Part shown: positions 10,928 through 25,471 of the stretch, piece by piece
How the letters are laid out: each line of letters begins with the position of its first letter
Numbering within the stretch: position 1 is the first letter of the stretch
Assembly: GCA_905183005.1 (NCBI GenBank)
Contig: CAJJDO010000010.1
Coordinates: 421,865-485,864, forward strand
DNA length: 64,000 nucleotides
DNA from: Paramecium pentaurelia
Lineage: Eukaryota > Ciliophora > Oligohymenophorea > Peniculida > Parameciidae
Direction of reading: 5' to 3'
Translations under genes and position numbers: made by a program
Notes under the pieces: model-generated
Seen by the model: the letters and a program-made list of their open reading frames with translations, nothing else
Told to the model about the DNA's origin: nothing
Database searches by the model: none

Positions 10928-13677
10928 ATGTATTAAAACACTTTGCAAAACTCAATAAAAAGGTTTGACAAATTAACTACTTCTGAGACTAAATATTCTC
11001 GACAATCTTAAGATTCATATTATCTAAAAAATAAATAGCAAACCTAATTGGCAATCCCCAGTTTTCGAACCCTCATTACTTCTAGATGCAAAACATAATA
11101 AACTATTGAAATACAATAGGATAAATCGCCAACTACCACTTAAAGAAGAATTCTTAAAAATAAAGATGAAATTACTGAAAAACTTATTCCTAGATCAAAT
11201 GAAATACTTGAAATATATGATGAATTCGAAAAAAATTATAACAATGTAAAAATGTTGAACTCATTGACTTCTGAATTAAATTATTTGGATCAACAATTCT
11301 ATACTAATATAAATAAATAAGCATAAGAAAATATTACATAGGTGATTAATTATTAAAACAACTATCTCACTTAATGTGATTTAAATTATGAAATGAAGTT
11401 AGAAATTTAAAGGTTTCGATTTCAGTACTATAGAATTAGAATCAAAGATTAAGAATCTCCTATTCAGATAACATTTTTTAGCTAAAATGCTCAAATAAAC
11501 AGTCTCCGATCATATTTTTCATTAAAAATTGAATTTCCAACAAAATTTAATGCTGATTATTAAGTAAACAGTAAATCAATTAGAATTTTCGCGAACAATA
11601 CGACTTCTTTTTTTACTGAAGACTATTTATTTATGACATTATATTCACAAAATGATTTTTTATGTACTGTGGTTGTCACATTTGGATTTGAGAGAAAAAT
11701 AAAAGTTAATAAGCCATAAAAAGCTCAATCCTTGTTTGAGGATTTTATTCCAAGAACTAAAAAACAAAAGTCTTAACCAAAATTTTATCAACCTGAAGCT
11801 AGATTATAAAATCTTCTTAATCCTGAGACATTATAATAAATAAAATCAGAAAGATAAATCAAATAATAAAAAGTACTTAATAATGGAAAAAATATCATAG
11901 AAGAAAAATTATTAGTTAAGAAGAGTAAGTTATTTGTGAAAGATTAGATTATAAAATATAGAGAAATTGAAAAAATGACTAAATAAAAAGTTTCATATAG
12001 AAATGCACTTTAAAAAGCATGGTTAAAATGTATTTTTACAACTATCTTTCTTCACAATTTACAGTATTTTTTATTGGTATCGTAATTTATATATTATTTA
12101 GTGTTAAAAAAAATAAATTCGACTTGAAGCAAGAGGAAAATTATTAGTTTGGTAATTATAAACAAAATCATTAATTTCAGTTAAAGATTTTGGAGATACT
12201 CCTATTGAAAGAACAATTTTTAAGTCATCACTTTCATTAAATGCTATTTGCATGATTTTAAAGAAACCAATTATATAAAAGGCTAAAAAAGTAGTTACTT
12301 CTTATTTACAATCCATAATATTGGCTATTAGTGTTCTGAACAAATATTAAAGATGGACAGCAAAGAGTATATATATATTTTATAATAAATATTAGTAATT
12401 TCCATCTAAAGAAATTTTAGGAATATGAAATGCAAAAAAAGAAACTTTAAGGAAAAGCTTTGGAGATTAATAAAAGAAGAGTTTGATGATATCATTTATG
12501 AATTTGCTTAATTAAAGGGCATAACTTCATATTATGATTATGAAGAGAGATCACATATTCATATTGATACGTATTTGTTTATATTATTTATAGAGTTTTA
12601 ATGTTTTCATTATTAGATGAATATGCTTAAAAAAAAAAGGAGATTTGGTAAAAATATATACATGATACATTTGTTGTTAATAATCCTAAGAATGTAATTC
12701 AATTTATTAATGAAAGAGACTAATAAGTTTGGCAATCAATTTTAAAAAACCTTCTTTGTTCTAGTTACCTAATGAATTCGAGATCAGAGATATAATAGAG
12801 AAGTATGCAGCTATCAAAAGGCTTATCTGATAACATAAATTATTTTGATGATTATAGTAATTTAGAAATATCATTAAAAAATAAAGACTATCTATTTTAG
12901 ATTTATATCTAATTATTTCGTTATCATTTATCCTCCTATTTGAATGATATTTAAGTATATTTACCTCTGGATTACTGTAATTTATATAATTAAAATATTT
13001 ATTTTAAATTATTTTCTATAAGTTATTTATTTCTTAGTTTACTTTAATGGGTATTTCTAATTTTTAGAAATCAATACTATTCTATGTATTATTATAAAAA
13101 TTATATACTTGTACTTTTGTAGAATATATTTATAAAATTTATTGAAATTAATTACATTATAACTTCTTCCATTATTCTAAATTTAGATTAATTAAATTTT
13201 ATTTATAAATAATTTTTCATCCATTTTTTTTTAATTCTATTAGAGAAAAAAATATATATTTTGTCTTACATTAGATTATCATTAATACAGAAATATATCT
13301 TGTAACTAATACATAATAGAAAATAATTTAAATTAATTTCATTTCACATTAAATCAAATTTACTTTAAGATTTAACTATTTTAGGAATTATATTAACATT
13401 TGTTTTTATATCCCACTCTAAAAAATATAGTTTTTAATGCTAATTATTTTAATATTATTATCTATTAAAATTCCTATTAAAATCAAATATATTCTAAAAA
13501 TTTACACAATCACTTATTAATTATATGAGGATGTTATATATTGATATACTTATTCAATTATATATATAAAACAAATTAATTTTGTAAGAAACTATTTTTA
13601 AAAATAATTTAATAAATATTATATAATTCATTTCATAAAAATTTAAGAAATACTTTCCTAAATAAAAAAATAATTGA
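10928..13677 (+). CDS. Unknown protein with IQ-like motif; 3' end uncertain
   Basis: ATG 10928 opens a hydrophilic protein. Introns 12077-12101 (25 nt), 12367-12395 (29 nt) and 12571-12593 (23 nt) are each needed to avoid a TGA or to keep a coding-like frame. Within the central part is a beta-rich segment (residues about 180-270, for example DFLCTVVVTFGFERKIKV). It is followed by a Lys/Gln-rich helical region and an IQ-like stretch (IISIQRNFRNMKCKKRNF), which would suggest calmodulin binding. Sequence quality looks coding to about 12900. The first in-frame TGA is at 13675, but the last 250 codons are Ile/Phe/Tyr/Leu-rich and compositionally like intergenic DNA, so the true end is probably earlier, after an intron I could not place. 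Function unknown. Confidence 0.5.
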
Positions 13678-14155
13678 TTTATTCTATTACTCTTTAATTT
13701 CTCTATTTTAGAAATATAAATTATCATCAAATAATTAGAATAAAATTAGTCAAACATCACTCAAAAAATTGTATATGGATTTTTTATCTAATAATATTAT
13801 AATTAGATATTACAATTAAATATAATCAAAATTATTAGAAATAAATGAATATAATTTAATCATAATTGAAAAATTATTAATACACAAAAATTTAATATAA
13901 TATAGATAATGTTTAAGTAATATATTCAAAAATATGATAAAAAAACAATTAAGAAAGATGTATTAATTCTCCAAATATTATTTTAATGATAAAAGAATAT
14001 GGATGATTAAGTAGAATATTGTTTTTTTAGATTTTTATAAATTTATAATTATTTATTTTGTTCTAATTTATTTAAATTATTTGAAAACCTAATTGCTTTT
14101 GAGTCTTTTAATAAAATAAATATATATTTAGAAAATAATAACAAAAAATATAAAA
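13678..14155 (+). other. Intergenic, about 480 bp or more, no gene seen
   Basis: Extremely AT-rich, with homopolymer runs and no coding-like frame on either strand. The apparent spacer may begin as early as about 12950, because the end of the upstream gene is uncertain. The downstream gene converges from the minus strand. Confidence 0.45.
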
Positions 14156-17100
14156 TCATTAAAGGTGATAAACATTTTGGGTATCTTAGCTAACTATAAT
14201 ACATTAATTCTTCAAAGGGGCAGCATCATTTAAGATTTTACATTCTTTCATGATAGTTATTAATTATTTTTTATCCTTTGAATCATCGCCTGAAAATACT
14301 TTGTATAAATTTGAATCAGATTCTTCTACAATTACTGAAAATTCAAATTCATTGTTTTATATAATAACTGCATTTATTTTTGCAATATTAACTTCTTTTT
14401 TCGAATTGTATTTAATAGTCTTAAACTTAAATTCTTTTGTACCATCATCATATTCAATATGTTCATTATCTTGTTGATTTAAATTTTTTAAGATTAAATA
14501 CTAGATTTCAAGTTAATACTAGTTTTCAAATTCTTTATTAACATTACAATAACTATAAAACAATAATAAATCTCCATTTTCCAAACTTGCCACTATTGTA
14601 GGAATTTACATATTAATATTAAATTAAACTTATTTTTATTTATAAATTGGTGATTATTGAAATTCTAGTGGTTCTTTTTCCCAAGTATTTGGTTTATATC
14701 TTAAAATGTTATCCCATTTTACTTTTCTAATCATTTATATTGAAATCTCATAAATTTAATTGCTTGTACATATGATTAAATATGGACATTTTTTTCCTTA
14801 TTCTAATTACCATTTTACTTCAAGGCCAATTAAACAAAAATCTTCTTTAATTTAAGCAATTGTAAATATAAAAGAAATGGGAACTTTCGTAATTGAGTCT
14901 TCTTATGAGTCTTTTACTTCCTATAAATTTATCCAATCACTAATTTTAATATTATATATATACCTTTCAAATAAAGCTAAAGATATATGATCTTAATGAT
15001 TAATTTTTCTAACTATCCAAAGTTGTTCATTATCTAAATCATTTAAAATGACTTCATCAAAATCTATATAATCTTCTTTATCTTTTGGGTCTTCAAATAA
15101 AAATTTTCTAGTTTTTGGTGTAGGTTTATCATGAAAATACAATAAATATAAGTTTTAAACTCCATTGTAAGGAAATATATATTGGTTATTTCTGTCCTCT
15201 AACCACTAGAAAATTAAATAAAATAAATTACATTAACATAAAGACAGGATTCCCTAAGACTATTTTTTTTTTCTATCTGTTCTATAATAAATTGATAAGT
15301 TTCATATTAAATATCAATTGTCTATTTAGCAAATTCAATAGTAAATTAAAATTTATGAGTTTATAATTAAACTTATTTTGAGAGGAATTTCACATTAATA
15401 CTATTCTCTTAATCTAATATTTATTAATTATCTTAAACCAATTCTTACACAACCACAAAAAATACTAATTATTTCCTATTTTAAGAAATAATTTTGCTAT
15501 TTAATTGGTTAGATTTAAATAATTTCTTTTTTTTTTAATAGAATTCAAAAATCTCTTAATTTAAAATTTAATAATTTTCTGTTTACAATTTAGATTGTGC
15601 TCCAAAAATAGACAATTTTTAAAATTATGATTAAATAGGTGCTGTTAAATATTTGGTTTACGATTCAAAATAAATCAAAGAAAAATTATCGATTTTCTAT
15701 GCTATAGAATTTTCATAACTTTTCAATTTTCCTATATTTTCTGTTATTTTTAATATATTTTAATTTTTTTCATCAATTTCAATAATTATAGAACATGTAC
15801 GTAGATTAAAATCTTAAAATTCTGAAAATGATTAACATGAACCTCCTAATACTATGTATTTATTTTTTTCAAATTCAGTAACTGTAAAATTTATTAAGTT
15901 ATAAGTATTTTATTAATTAGTCTCTTGATTAAAATATTTTTATGGTTATTAGATTTCATTTAAATTATATTTATACACTTATACAAAATACTAAAATCCA
16001 GAATTATGATTTTTTAACTGTTTATTTGATTCATCTATAGAAATTATAACATTAAATTAATAAAAATTTGAATCTAACAATAAATAAGAACTCTTGCATT
16101 TCTTTTTAATTACTTTAAAGTATGTATATTCATCTAAATAAATTGAATCTTCTATTTGTGTTTCACTTTCTGTATTGTAAGAACATATTTTATAAAACAA
16201 TTAATCATCTTTCACAATGCAAATGATAAATTATTTCTTATCTTAATTATAAGATATAAAGTATTGAACTTCTAAAATTTTAATTGGCTCTTATGATTAT
16301 TTTTCATAAATTTTAGTAAGTATTATTTAATTTTTCAAATTTAGAATACCAATTAAATTAAATTGAAATTCTTACCCTTTAATATTCTTTTTTTATTTAT
16401 TTTATACAGATTTTCCATATGGTAAACGATAATTCTCTTATTGGTTTTCAATATCCATATTGTTTGATTAATATTTATTATTTCTAACTTTCAATGCTAA
16501 GTATTAACGAGTAAAGAATTATTATTCTTTTTAAGTTTATGCAAAATATTAACTGTATTCTTTATATTATTAAGCAGAAATATCATCACATTAATAATAT
16601 GCTTTATTCTTTCTTTTATATGAATAATCCAAACATGAATTTGTTATTAACACAGCGTATTTTAAATATTTTTCAAAATTTTATGGTGAATACATAGATA
16701 ATAAAGGAATAACCATAAGTGAATGTTATGAAATTTTCTCTAATTAGGTGATTAATTTTTAAAAGTAATATGTCTCAAAATCAATGAAATCATTAATTTC
16801 TAAGAATAACACTATTATTTTTGGTTTGAATTATCTTATTTTACATTTTAAAAAATATCTATATAGTAGATGAATTTAATTTGTAATCTTATNTAACTGT
16901 AAAATTTATTAAGTTATAAGTATTTTATTAATTAGTCTCTTGATTAAAATATTTTTATGGTTATTAGATTTCATTTAAATTATATTTATACACTTATACA
17001 AAATACTAAAATCCAGAATTATGATTTTTTAACTGTTTATTTGATTCATCTATAGAAATTATAACATTAAATTAATAAAAATTTGAATCTAACAATAAAT

Positions 17101-18742
17101 AAGAACTCTTGCATTTCTTTTTAATTACTTTAAAGTATGTATATTCATCTAAATAAATTGAATCTTCTATTTGTGTTTCACTTTCTGTATTGTAAGAACA
17201 TATTTTATAAAACAATTAATCATCTTTCACAATGCAAATGATAAATTATTTCTTATCTTAATTATAAGATATAAAGTATTGAACTTCTAAAATTTTAATT
17301 GGCTCTTATGATTATTTTTCATAAATTTTAGTAAGTATTATTTAATTTTTCAAATTTAGAATACCAATTAAATTAAATTGAAATTCTTACCCTTTAATAT
17401 TCTTTTTTTATTTATTTTATACAGATTTTCCATATGGTAAACGATAATTCTCTTATTGGTTTTCAATATCCATATTGTTTGATTAATATTTATTATTTCT
17501 AACTTTCAATGCTAAGTATTAACGAGTAAAGAATTATTATTCTTTTTAAGTTTATGCAAAATATTAACTGTATTCTTTATATTATTAAGCAGAAATATCA
17601 TCACATTAATAATATGCTTTATTCTTTCTTTTATATGAATAATCCAAACATGAATTTGTTATTAACACAGCGTATTTTAAATATTTTTCAAAATTTTATG
17701 GTGAATACATAGATAATAAAGGAATAACCATAAGTGAATGTTATGAAATTTTCTCTAATTAGGTGATTAATTTTTAAAAGTAATATGTCTCAAAATCAAT
17801 GAAATCATTAATTTCTAAGAATAACACTATTATTTTTGGTTTGAATTATCTTATTTTACATTTTAAAAAATATCTATATAGTAGATGAATTTAATTTGTA
17901 ATCTTATTAGATACATTTAATTTTATGTAATATTGATTTTTTTATATTAAATTATTTATGTTCTGTGTTTATTAAGGTTATGTTAATAGTGACTATTCAT
18001 TTTGGATCATAAAAGAGAAACTTTATAAAAATTAAAAATCCTTCTCCTCCTAAATAGATTGAAAATTAAATTCTTCGCTAATACCAATATAACAAACTCT
18101 TAAATCTTCCCTCATTTGTTTCTTATTACACTCATTAAATTATTATAAAGCTTTATTTAAATTAATAATTATCTACTTTGGACTAATATAATTTTCTTAA
18201 AATAAAATTTATGAAAATTCTCCTTTATAAAAATTCTCAAACCCTAATCTTAGATATTCAGTAAAACTTTTTTCAAATGATAACTCTTACGAGATTATGC
18301 TCTTCTCAAAATTACTACAATCAGTTGAAACTGATTCTAATTCGATCTTTTATTAACTTATTTTAGATTCTTCAATTCTAAGTTCTTCATAAATCTTTCT
18401 TTTAACATAAGTGTACTTCTTATTGATTTACTATTATTATTAATATTCGATTATATAATTTATGATTTTTTCTTAAATAGACATTACTTAGTTCCCATTT
18501 AATTAATTCTCTTACAATTCTTAACCTTTATTCTCAATAATCATTTATTTTCTTTAATTTTATAATATATTATTGAAATAAAAGTATTATTGAAAATTTT
18601 GAGGCTCTTGTTACAATCTACTTTTGTTAAAGAAGTTTTCTTAAAATACTTTCTTATCTTCATATCTAAGAATTCGATTCTAACTTTTATTTGCTTACTC
18701 GTGTTTATTTATCTGTGAATTAGATATCACTAAAGGTTTCAT
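14156..18742 (-). CDS. Large protein of unknown function, 1181 aa after collapsing a duplicated segment
   Basis: ATG is at 18742-18740 and TGA at 14158-14156. When one copy of the 1014-bp duplication (15879-16892 / 16894-17907) and the N are removed, and a 26-nt intron at 15206-15231 is spliced, the remaining 3546 nt form one unbroken frame. Left uncollapsed, the extra 1015 nt shifts the frame. The N-terminal third is Gln/Glu-rich with predicted helices. A central segment contains short hydrophobic strands (KIIVLFLEIND, KYIVLGGS). The C-terminal half has regularly spaced beta-strand-like stretches (TIVASLENGDLLLFYSY) that might form a beta-propeller, though no WD or Kelch signature is clear. 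It ends near NVYHLQ. No enzymatic motif, signal peptide or membrane span was recognised, so function is unknown. The next gene upstream on this strand is the histidine kinase. Confidence 0.65.
15879..16892. repeat. First copy of an apparently exact 1014-bp direct duplication
   Basis: This segment starts TAACTGTAAAATTT and ends GTAATCTTAT. It is followed by a single N (16893) and then by what reads as an identical copy at 16894-17907. The junction base is the only ambiguity code for 35 kb. The duplication falls inside a coding sequence and disrupts its frame unless collapsed, so it is best explained as two overlapping contig ends joined without merging. Confidence 0.85.
16894..17907. repeat. 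Second copy of the 1014-bp direct duplication
   Basis: By eye this is base-for-base the same as 15879-16892, with no diverged site noticed. The coding frame from upstream (18742 downward) continues correctly into this copy. The frame downstream of 15879 continues correctly out of the first copy, as expected if only one copy exists in the genome. Confidence 0.85.
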
Positions 18743-19426
18743 ATATTTAAAAAAAAAAAAATAATAATAATAATAATAATAAACCCATTTAATAAAATAA
18801 TTTAAAACATAATTTTTCGATTAGTATCTTTCATTTATTAAATATTAGTTTTTATTTGAATTAAGAGGATTAACACTTAATAGAATATATTTTTATTTAT
18901 ACATAAATGATAGGCTATTGAATTTAAAAAAAAATATAATTAAAATTTTTTAATTTTATTTAAAAGAATTCTCCTTAACCTTATTTTGAAGGAGTATGTT
19001 AATAAATATATCTTCCTATGTAATTAATTTACTATTTAAAACATATCAAATGCTTTTTTTTTGAAAACTTCTTTTACAATTACTTGATAATATCATAGAA
19101 ATTAATGATTTTATGGATATCATGATCATCTAGAAATAAAATGATGTCTAGATATTTATAAAACACAAGACAAGAATTAAATTGATTTTCAAAAAAAAGT
19201 TTTATAAAAATTCTGTTTTTAATGAATTATATTATAGACATACTCTAATGTCAAATAAAATGAGACTAAGTAGAGTTAAATTGTCTTAATAATGAAGATA
19301 AAAAAGGAGTTATAGTTTTATTCCTGTATAATTTTAAATAGAATTTTTTTCTCAAGGTAAGAAATTATTTGATATATATAAAATTTAATATTTATAATTA
19401 TAAACGAATAATTATTAAAATAAATA
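18743..19426. other. Intergenic, 684 bp, with a short TAA/AAT microsatellite
   Basis: Spacer between two minus-strand genes, so it should hold the promoter of the gene starting at 18742 and the 3' end of the histidine kinase gene. An A-run followed by about six AAT units lies at 18750-18782. No other gene or motif was recognised. Confidence 0.5.
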
Positions 19427-21787
19427 TCAAAAGTAATGAGAAAATTAAGCATCATTTCTCTATTCTAATATTTTGCACAATAAATCTCTTAAATTAGCTT
19501 TTGTAACAGGTTTTTCTATAGCTCCAAACATTCCTACTTTTTTGTAAACTTCTAATTATTCAGGTGATTATCTATTTCCCGTGCAGGCAACTATTTTTAA
19601 AGTTTTATCAATATCTAAGAGCCGATTTGCTGTTTCCATTCCATCCATACCAGGCATTTCAATATCTAAAAAGATTATTTTATATTGGTTAAAATCTTTT
19701 ATCCTTTAACGACATTTTTTAATTGCAATTTCACCAGAGATGGCTGAATCACAAGTTAAAAATAATTATTCTAATATGTATTAAAGAACAATTATGTTAA
19801 ATTCATTATCATCAACAATTAAAATAGGTGGTAGTTTTTGTGATGGGTCTGACCAACTATTTATTTATTCAATAATCAAATTAGATTAAGTTGTTGATTT
19901 TCTTTAATATGATTTTTCATTATCAGTATTGAAAGGTAATAAACGATTAGAGGATAATAAATTAGATGAATTCACTCTTAGATTATATTTTTTAATGTCT
20001 TAATTACTTGAAATTTGTATTGCTTAACAATTTTCACAAGAAGTATGTCTGATAGCTACAGCAAAGTCTTATGAATTTTATCTTAAACTTTATGAATTCA
20101 AAAAATGAGATTCAGGTAATTTCTGAATTTCTTAAGCAGGTATTTCAGAAGACTAAGATATTGATAAATCTTCATCAGAAGGTTTTTAATTTAATATTGA
20201 AAATGAAAATGTTGATCCATTTCCATATTCTGATTAAACAGAAATTCCTTCATTATTATATGATAATATTTTTGATAATTCATTACTGATTAATAATCCT
20301 AAACCTATTCCATTAGGATTTACATCTCTATTTGCATGATCATCTACTCTTGAAAATTCTTAAAATAATGATTATAGATTTTCTGGTTTAATTCCTAAAC
20401 CTGAATCAGTAACAGAAATAATAAAGGTTGAATTTATTTTTTGGTAATCACAATTGATAATAATTTTATTTTTTGCTTCTGAATATTTAATAGCATTACT
20501 TAATAAATTCATAATGACTTATCTAATTCTATTTTTATCACTATTAACAAATTAATTAACTTATGAATTATTACAATAATTAAGTATTATTTTAAGTTCT
20601 TTTTTTTCTTTTTGAATATCAAAAATTGATATAGTTTTTTCAATTAACCGTTTTAGATTAAACTTTCTAAATACTAATCTTATTTTATTATTTTATAATT
20701 AAGCTTAATCTAAAATATCATTAACCAAATTCAAGAGCAATCTACAAGAATTAAGGGATGGTTTCAAATAACGGTTGAATAAATGTGTATCAATTTATTC
20801 TCTTAAACAAAGCTACATATTAATAATTGCATTTAATGGTGTTCTCATATCATGAGAAACTTTACTTAAAGTTTTCATCATTTTTTTAGTGCGTTCATCA
20901 GCAATATCAATTTAATTCTAATTTTAATTTTATTGATTTTTTTTTTATTTTTTGACAACTAGATAGTAAAGTTCTTTTTTTTTATTTATACAATTACAAA
21001 ATTTATATACATGATCATTACCCAAATAAAGTTTCTTTATTATTATTACAGAATCTGTAAATGTATCATATTTTTATTTAGACCATTCTTTATTATTTGT
21101 TTTTATTTAAGATAAAACTTATTTAAATTCATAGGTATTTTTATTATCTATAAATTTAGGATAAATTCCAATTTTTATTGATTCTCTATGAGTTAGAATA
21201 TGATCAACTTATTCATCTTATTAAATAATCACTTATTCTTTCTATATCTATTCAAAACTTTCTTCATCATATAGTGGATTCAAATTGTTATCCAAAATTA
21301 TATAAATATTAGATGTGATTTATTTAATGATATCTTATGCTTGATTTATGTTATAGGTTGGTTTCTTAAAAAGATAAAGTAATAAAAAATAAGAAAGACA
21401 ATTTCTAATTATTCCAGTAGGTAAATAATCTATATTGGCTGATGTTATTGATACCAAATGCATAGTAAATACTATTGGTATCAATAATTTAGTTTTTGAC
21501 TAGTTTAATTTTAGAATGCACACAATTTGAATTCCTATATGGACCATCCAATATTGATACAATAATTAAGAAATAAATAGTATCCAAGCTAATTTAAGTA
21601 TGTTTAAAATCATTTTAAATGAAGTATTGTTCCATAATTATTCAGCAATAAAGAGAATTATATGAAATCCAACTGAAGATAATCCCATTATCAAATATTA
21701 GACTTCATCTGTAAGGTAAAATTATAAATGTAGTATCATACTATCGACAGTCAACACTATTTATAATATTTAATCGTCACTTAACAT
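19427..21787 (-). CDS. Membrane-bound hybrid histidine kinase with C-terminal receiver, 786 aa
   Basis: An unbroken ciliate-code frame runs from ATG 21787 to TGA 19429-19427. The N-terminal 170 residues contain several hydrophobic segments likely to be membrane spans, followed by a soluble linker. The dimerisation/phosphoacceptor helix has the H-box SHDMRTPLNAI. The ATPase domain shows an N-box (RQVIMNLLSNAIKYS), a G1 box (DSGLGI) and a G2 box (GIGLGLL). After a polar linker a receiver domain begins PPILIVDDNEFN, with the phospho-acceptor Asp in FLDIEMPGMDG, the conserved Thr in ACTG and Lys in IEKP. All catalytic residues are present, so autophosphorylation and intramolecular His-to-Asp transfer are predicted. 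Input signal and downstream partner are unknown. It is divergently paired with the MAPK gene, 243 bp away. Confidence 0.92.
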
Positions 21788-22030
21788 TTTAATTATATAC
21801 TTAATCAATTAATATAGAAATATTGAAGCCCTTTTATTAATAAATAATATTGTGGTTATAATAAAGTTTAATCTTGTCTAATTTATAGGATATCCACAAT
21901 ATTGATATAAACTAGAATTTTAGAAATTGAGTTTAATTTTTAATTATCATATTTTTTAAAAAAGAAAAGACTTAATTTTCACTGCAAAAAGAATCATAAA
22001 ATAATTTTATTTATTATCTTAACATATTTA

Positions 22031-23450
<1,420 letters not shown>

Positions 23451-24045
23451 ATCTGTGGGTCTTATTCATTAGTATATATAATTAATATTTATTATATTTT
23501 TATCATTTGTTTATAAAATATATGAATTAAAAACATATTAACACTTATCAATACAAATAATAAGATCTATTTTAGAATTTATTAAAGAGGAGAGAATTGA
23601 ACTTATTCTTTTATGTCTTCTTATTCAAGCCAAGATTGTTTAAAATTCAGTTTCATATTTGTTATTTAATTTCTAATAAAATCCTTTTATCTTTATTAGT
23701 TTTCATTCTCTAAAAATTATTGGTTTTAAATATATAAAATCTAGTAATATTAATTATAAATTATATATTATCATCATTTTATTGAATATAGTTCCTAGTG
23801 ATCTCTAGATTTCTCTCTATTAAATTGTAATTTGCTGATTATTACATGTAAGATCGAATTTGATGGAATTGTTTGATTAGAATTTCTTTAGGTTTTATCT
23901 TTAATAAATTATCTTGATATTGTAGGTAGAGGAATAGTTTTTCTTAGAATTAAATACTCAAATCTTAAATATTTTAGGCTTATAATAATATAATTTTAAG
24001 TAAAAAGACAAAAGGATCTTGTTATTTAATTATTTTAGATAAATT
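23451..24045. other. Convergent intergenic spacer, 595 bp
   Basis: It lies between the 3' ends of the MAPK gene (+) and a kinase gene (-). It is AT-rich with no sustained coding-like frame on either strand, and probably holds only 3' UTRs and polyadenylation sites. Confidence 0.5.
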
Positions 24046-25471
24046 TCAAAAAATTAGAAGAAATAAGAAATATTTAGACTAATTAGAGTAAAATATATCA
24101 TTATGGTGATAAAAAAATTGGTCTTGGTTTTTATTAATGAGTTTTATGTTAACTTCTTCCTCGTTATTAATTATTATCTTGTTCAAATTCATTTTACATT
24201 TGGGGGGCATGTTAAGATATTGGTATCTAGTTTCCTGGCTAAAATATTGGTTTCTATAAGGTTATTGGTTAAAACATTGGTTTCTATAAGGTTAGTGGTT
24301 AAAACATTGGTTTCTATAAGGTTATTGGTTAAAAAATTGGTTTCTTTTAGTTTTCAGGTTAAAAAATTGTTTTTTATTAGTTTGCTGGTTAAAACGCTGG
24401 TTAAGCAACTCTTTAAAACTTTTTATAAATGGAGTATATACTTCATTTTAATTTTTACCTGCAATCAAAAGCTTTTATTTAATTGTAGGATTAATATTAT
24501 TTTATTATGGATTTCTTAAATCTTCAGCATTCATCTATCTTCCTCTTTAAAATGTCGATTACATTTATATATTTCCAGGTTAACAAACCTTTTAAATTGT
24601 TGCTTATTAAGTCTATTTGGTAACTATATTCTGGTTTTAAATTTATGATAATTCTTTTTTTATATCCTGAATTGTTATTCTATTTTATGGATTTCTTTAT
24701 AACATATTGATTAACAAATTTTAATACTTAGTTTCCAAATCATGAAGTTTTTTAATCTCTGCTTCTATTGGTAGTTCCCGTATTTTTTAATATATTTCTT
24801 GAACGGTTTTACCTAATTTTATTTTTCTAAATTATACCATTAAAGAGAGGAGTGTTTGTAAATAATTCATACACCACAGCTCCAAATGCCCAAATATCAA
24901 CACTTTAATTATAATTGACATTTTAATTAAAGGGATTAGAAATCAATTATTCTGGAGCTAAATAATAAGGTGTTCCAATATATGGTGTTTTCATGCTCTA
25001 AAAATCTTTTGTAGTTCCAAAATCGCAAATCTTGTAAATTTCTTAGGTTTGGCTTTAATCCTGTAATGTGAAAATAAGAATATTTTCTGGTTTCAAATCT
25101 CTGTGAGCAAGACCTAAAGAATGTAATTCTTATAATCCATTGCAAATTTGCTACATCACATATCTTGCTTCTTGAAAAGGAATCTTAGATTTTTGAATTT
25201 TATCCTATAGAGATAAAAGACCTAATTCCATAACAATATATATTGCATTTGGGTCAATTTAGAAATCTAAAATATTTACAAGATTTTTGAATTTCTATCC
25301 TTTAAATTTATGAAGCAAATCGAATTCATTTTATTATAACTACTGTTATACTTTAATAGCCACTGTATGGTTATTTAATAAATCTTGAGCCATATAAACT
25401 GTACCAAAGCTTCCTTGACCAAGCACTTCCTTAATTAAATAAGATTTTCTGTTGATTTAAATGGGATTCAT
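24046..25471 (-). CDS. Ser/Thr protein kinase with Gln/Asn-rich repeated tail, 466 aa
   Basis: ATG is at 25471-25469 and TGA at 24048-24046. One 25-nt intron at 24813-24837 restores the C-lobe. The kinase domain occupies residues 8-280: glycine loop GQGSFGTV, VAIKV lysine, GLAHRDLKPENIL, DFGTTK, GTPYYLAPE and VDIWAFGAVVYELF, ending with MLQRNPQNRITIQDI. All catalytic residues are present. The tail of about 180 residues is Gln/Asn-rich and contains three to four copies of a 10-residue repeat (FNQQPYRNQC and variants) encoded by a 30-bp DNA repeat. Similarity to the kinases at 32508-33581 and 36005-37209 suggests a local paralogous family. Substrates are unknown. Confidence 0.88.
24247..24336. 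repeat. 30-bp tandem repeat, three units, inside kinase tail
   Basis: Three near-identical 30-bp units (forward strand TTGGTTTCTATAAGGTTATT plus 10 bases), with weaker copies on both sides. On the minus strand each encodes a 10-residue NQQPYRNQCF-type unit. The length is a multiple of three, so copy number can change without breaking the kinase frame. Confidence 0.85.

Noticed and set aside
14156..15337. A separate minus-strand gene ending at 14156 with another gene ending at 15335
   Set aside because: The stop at 15335 came from miscounting an A-run (10 bases). With the correct count the frame runs through, and a single 26-nt intron joins both parts into one 1181-aa protein.
18750..18782. 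Possible telomere addition site or chromosome end near the A-rich/AAT tract
   Set aside because: No C4A2/C3A3-type telomeric repeats are present, and genes continue on both sides.
24103..24519. Plus-strand repetitive hydrophobic frame with repeated LVSIRLLVK-type units
   Set aside because: It is antisense to the Gln/Asn-rich repeated tail of the minus-strand kinase, which is in frame with a complete kinase domain.
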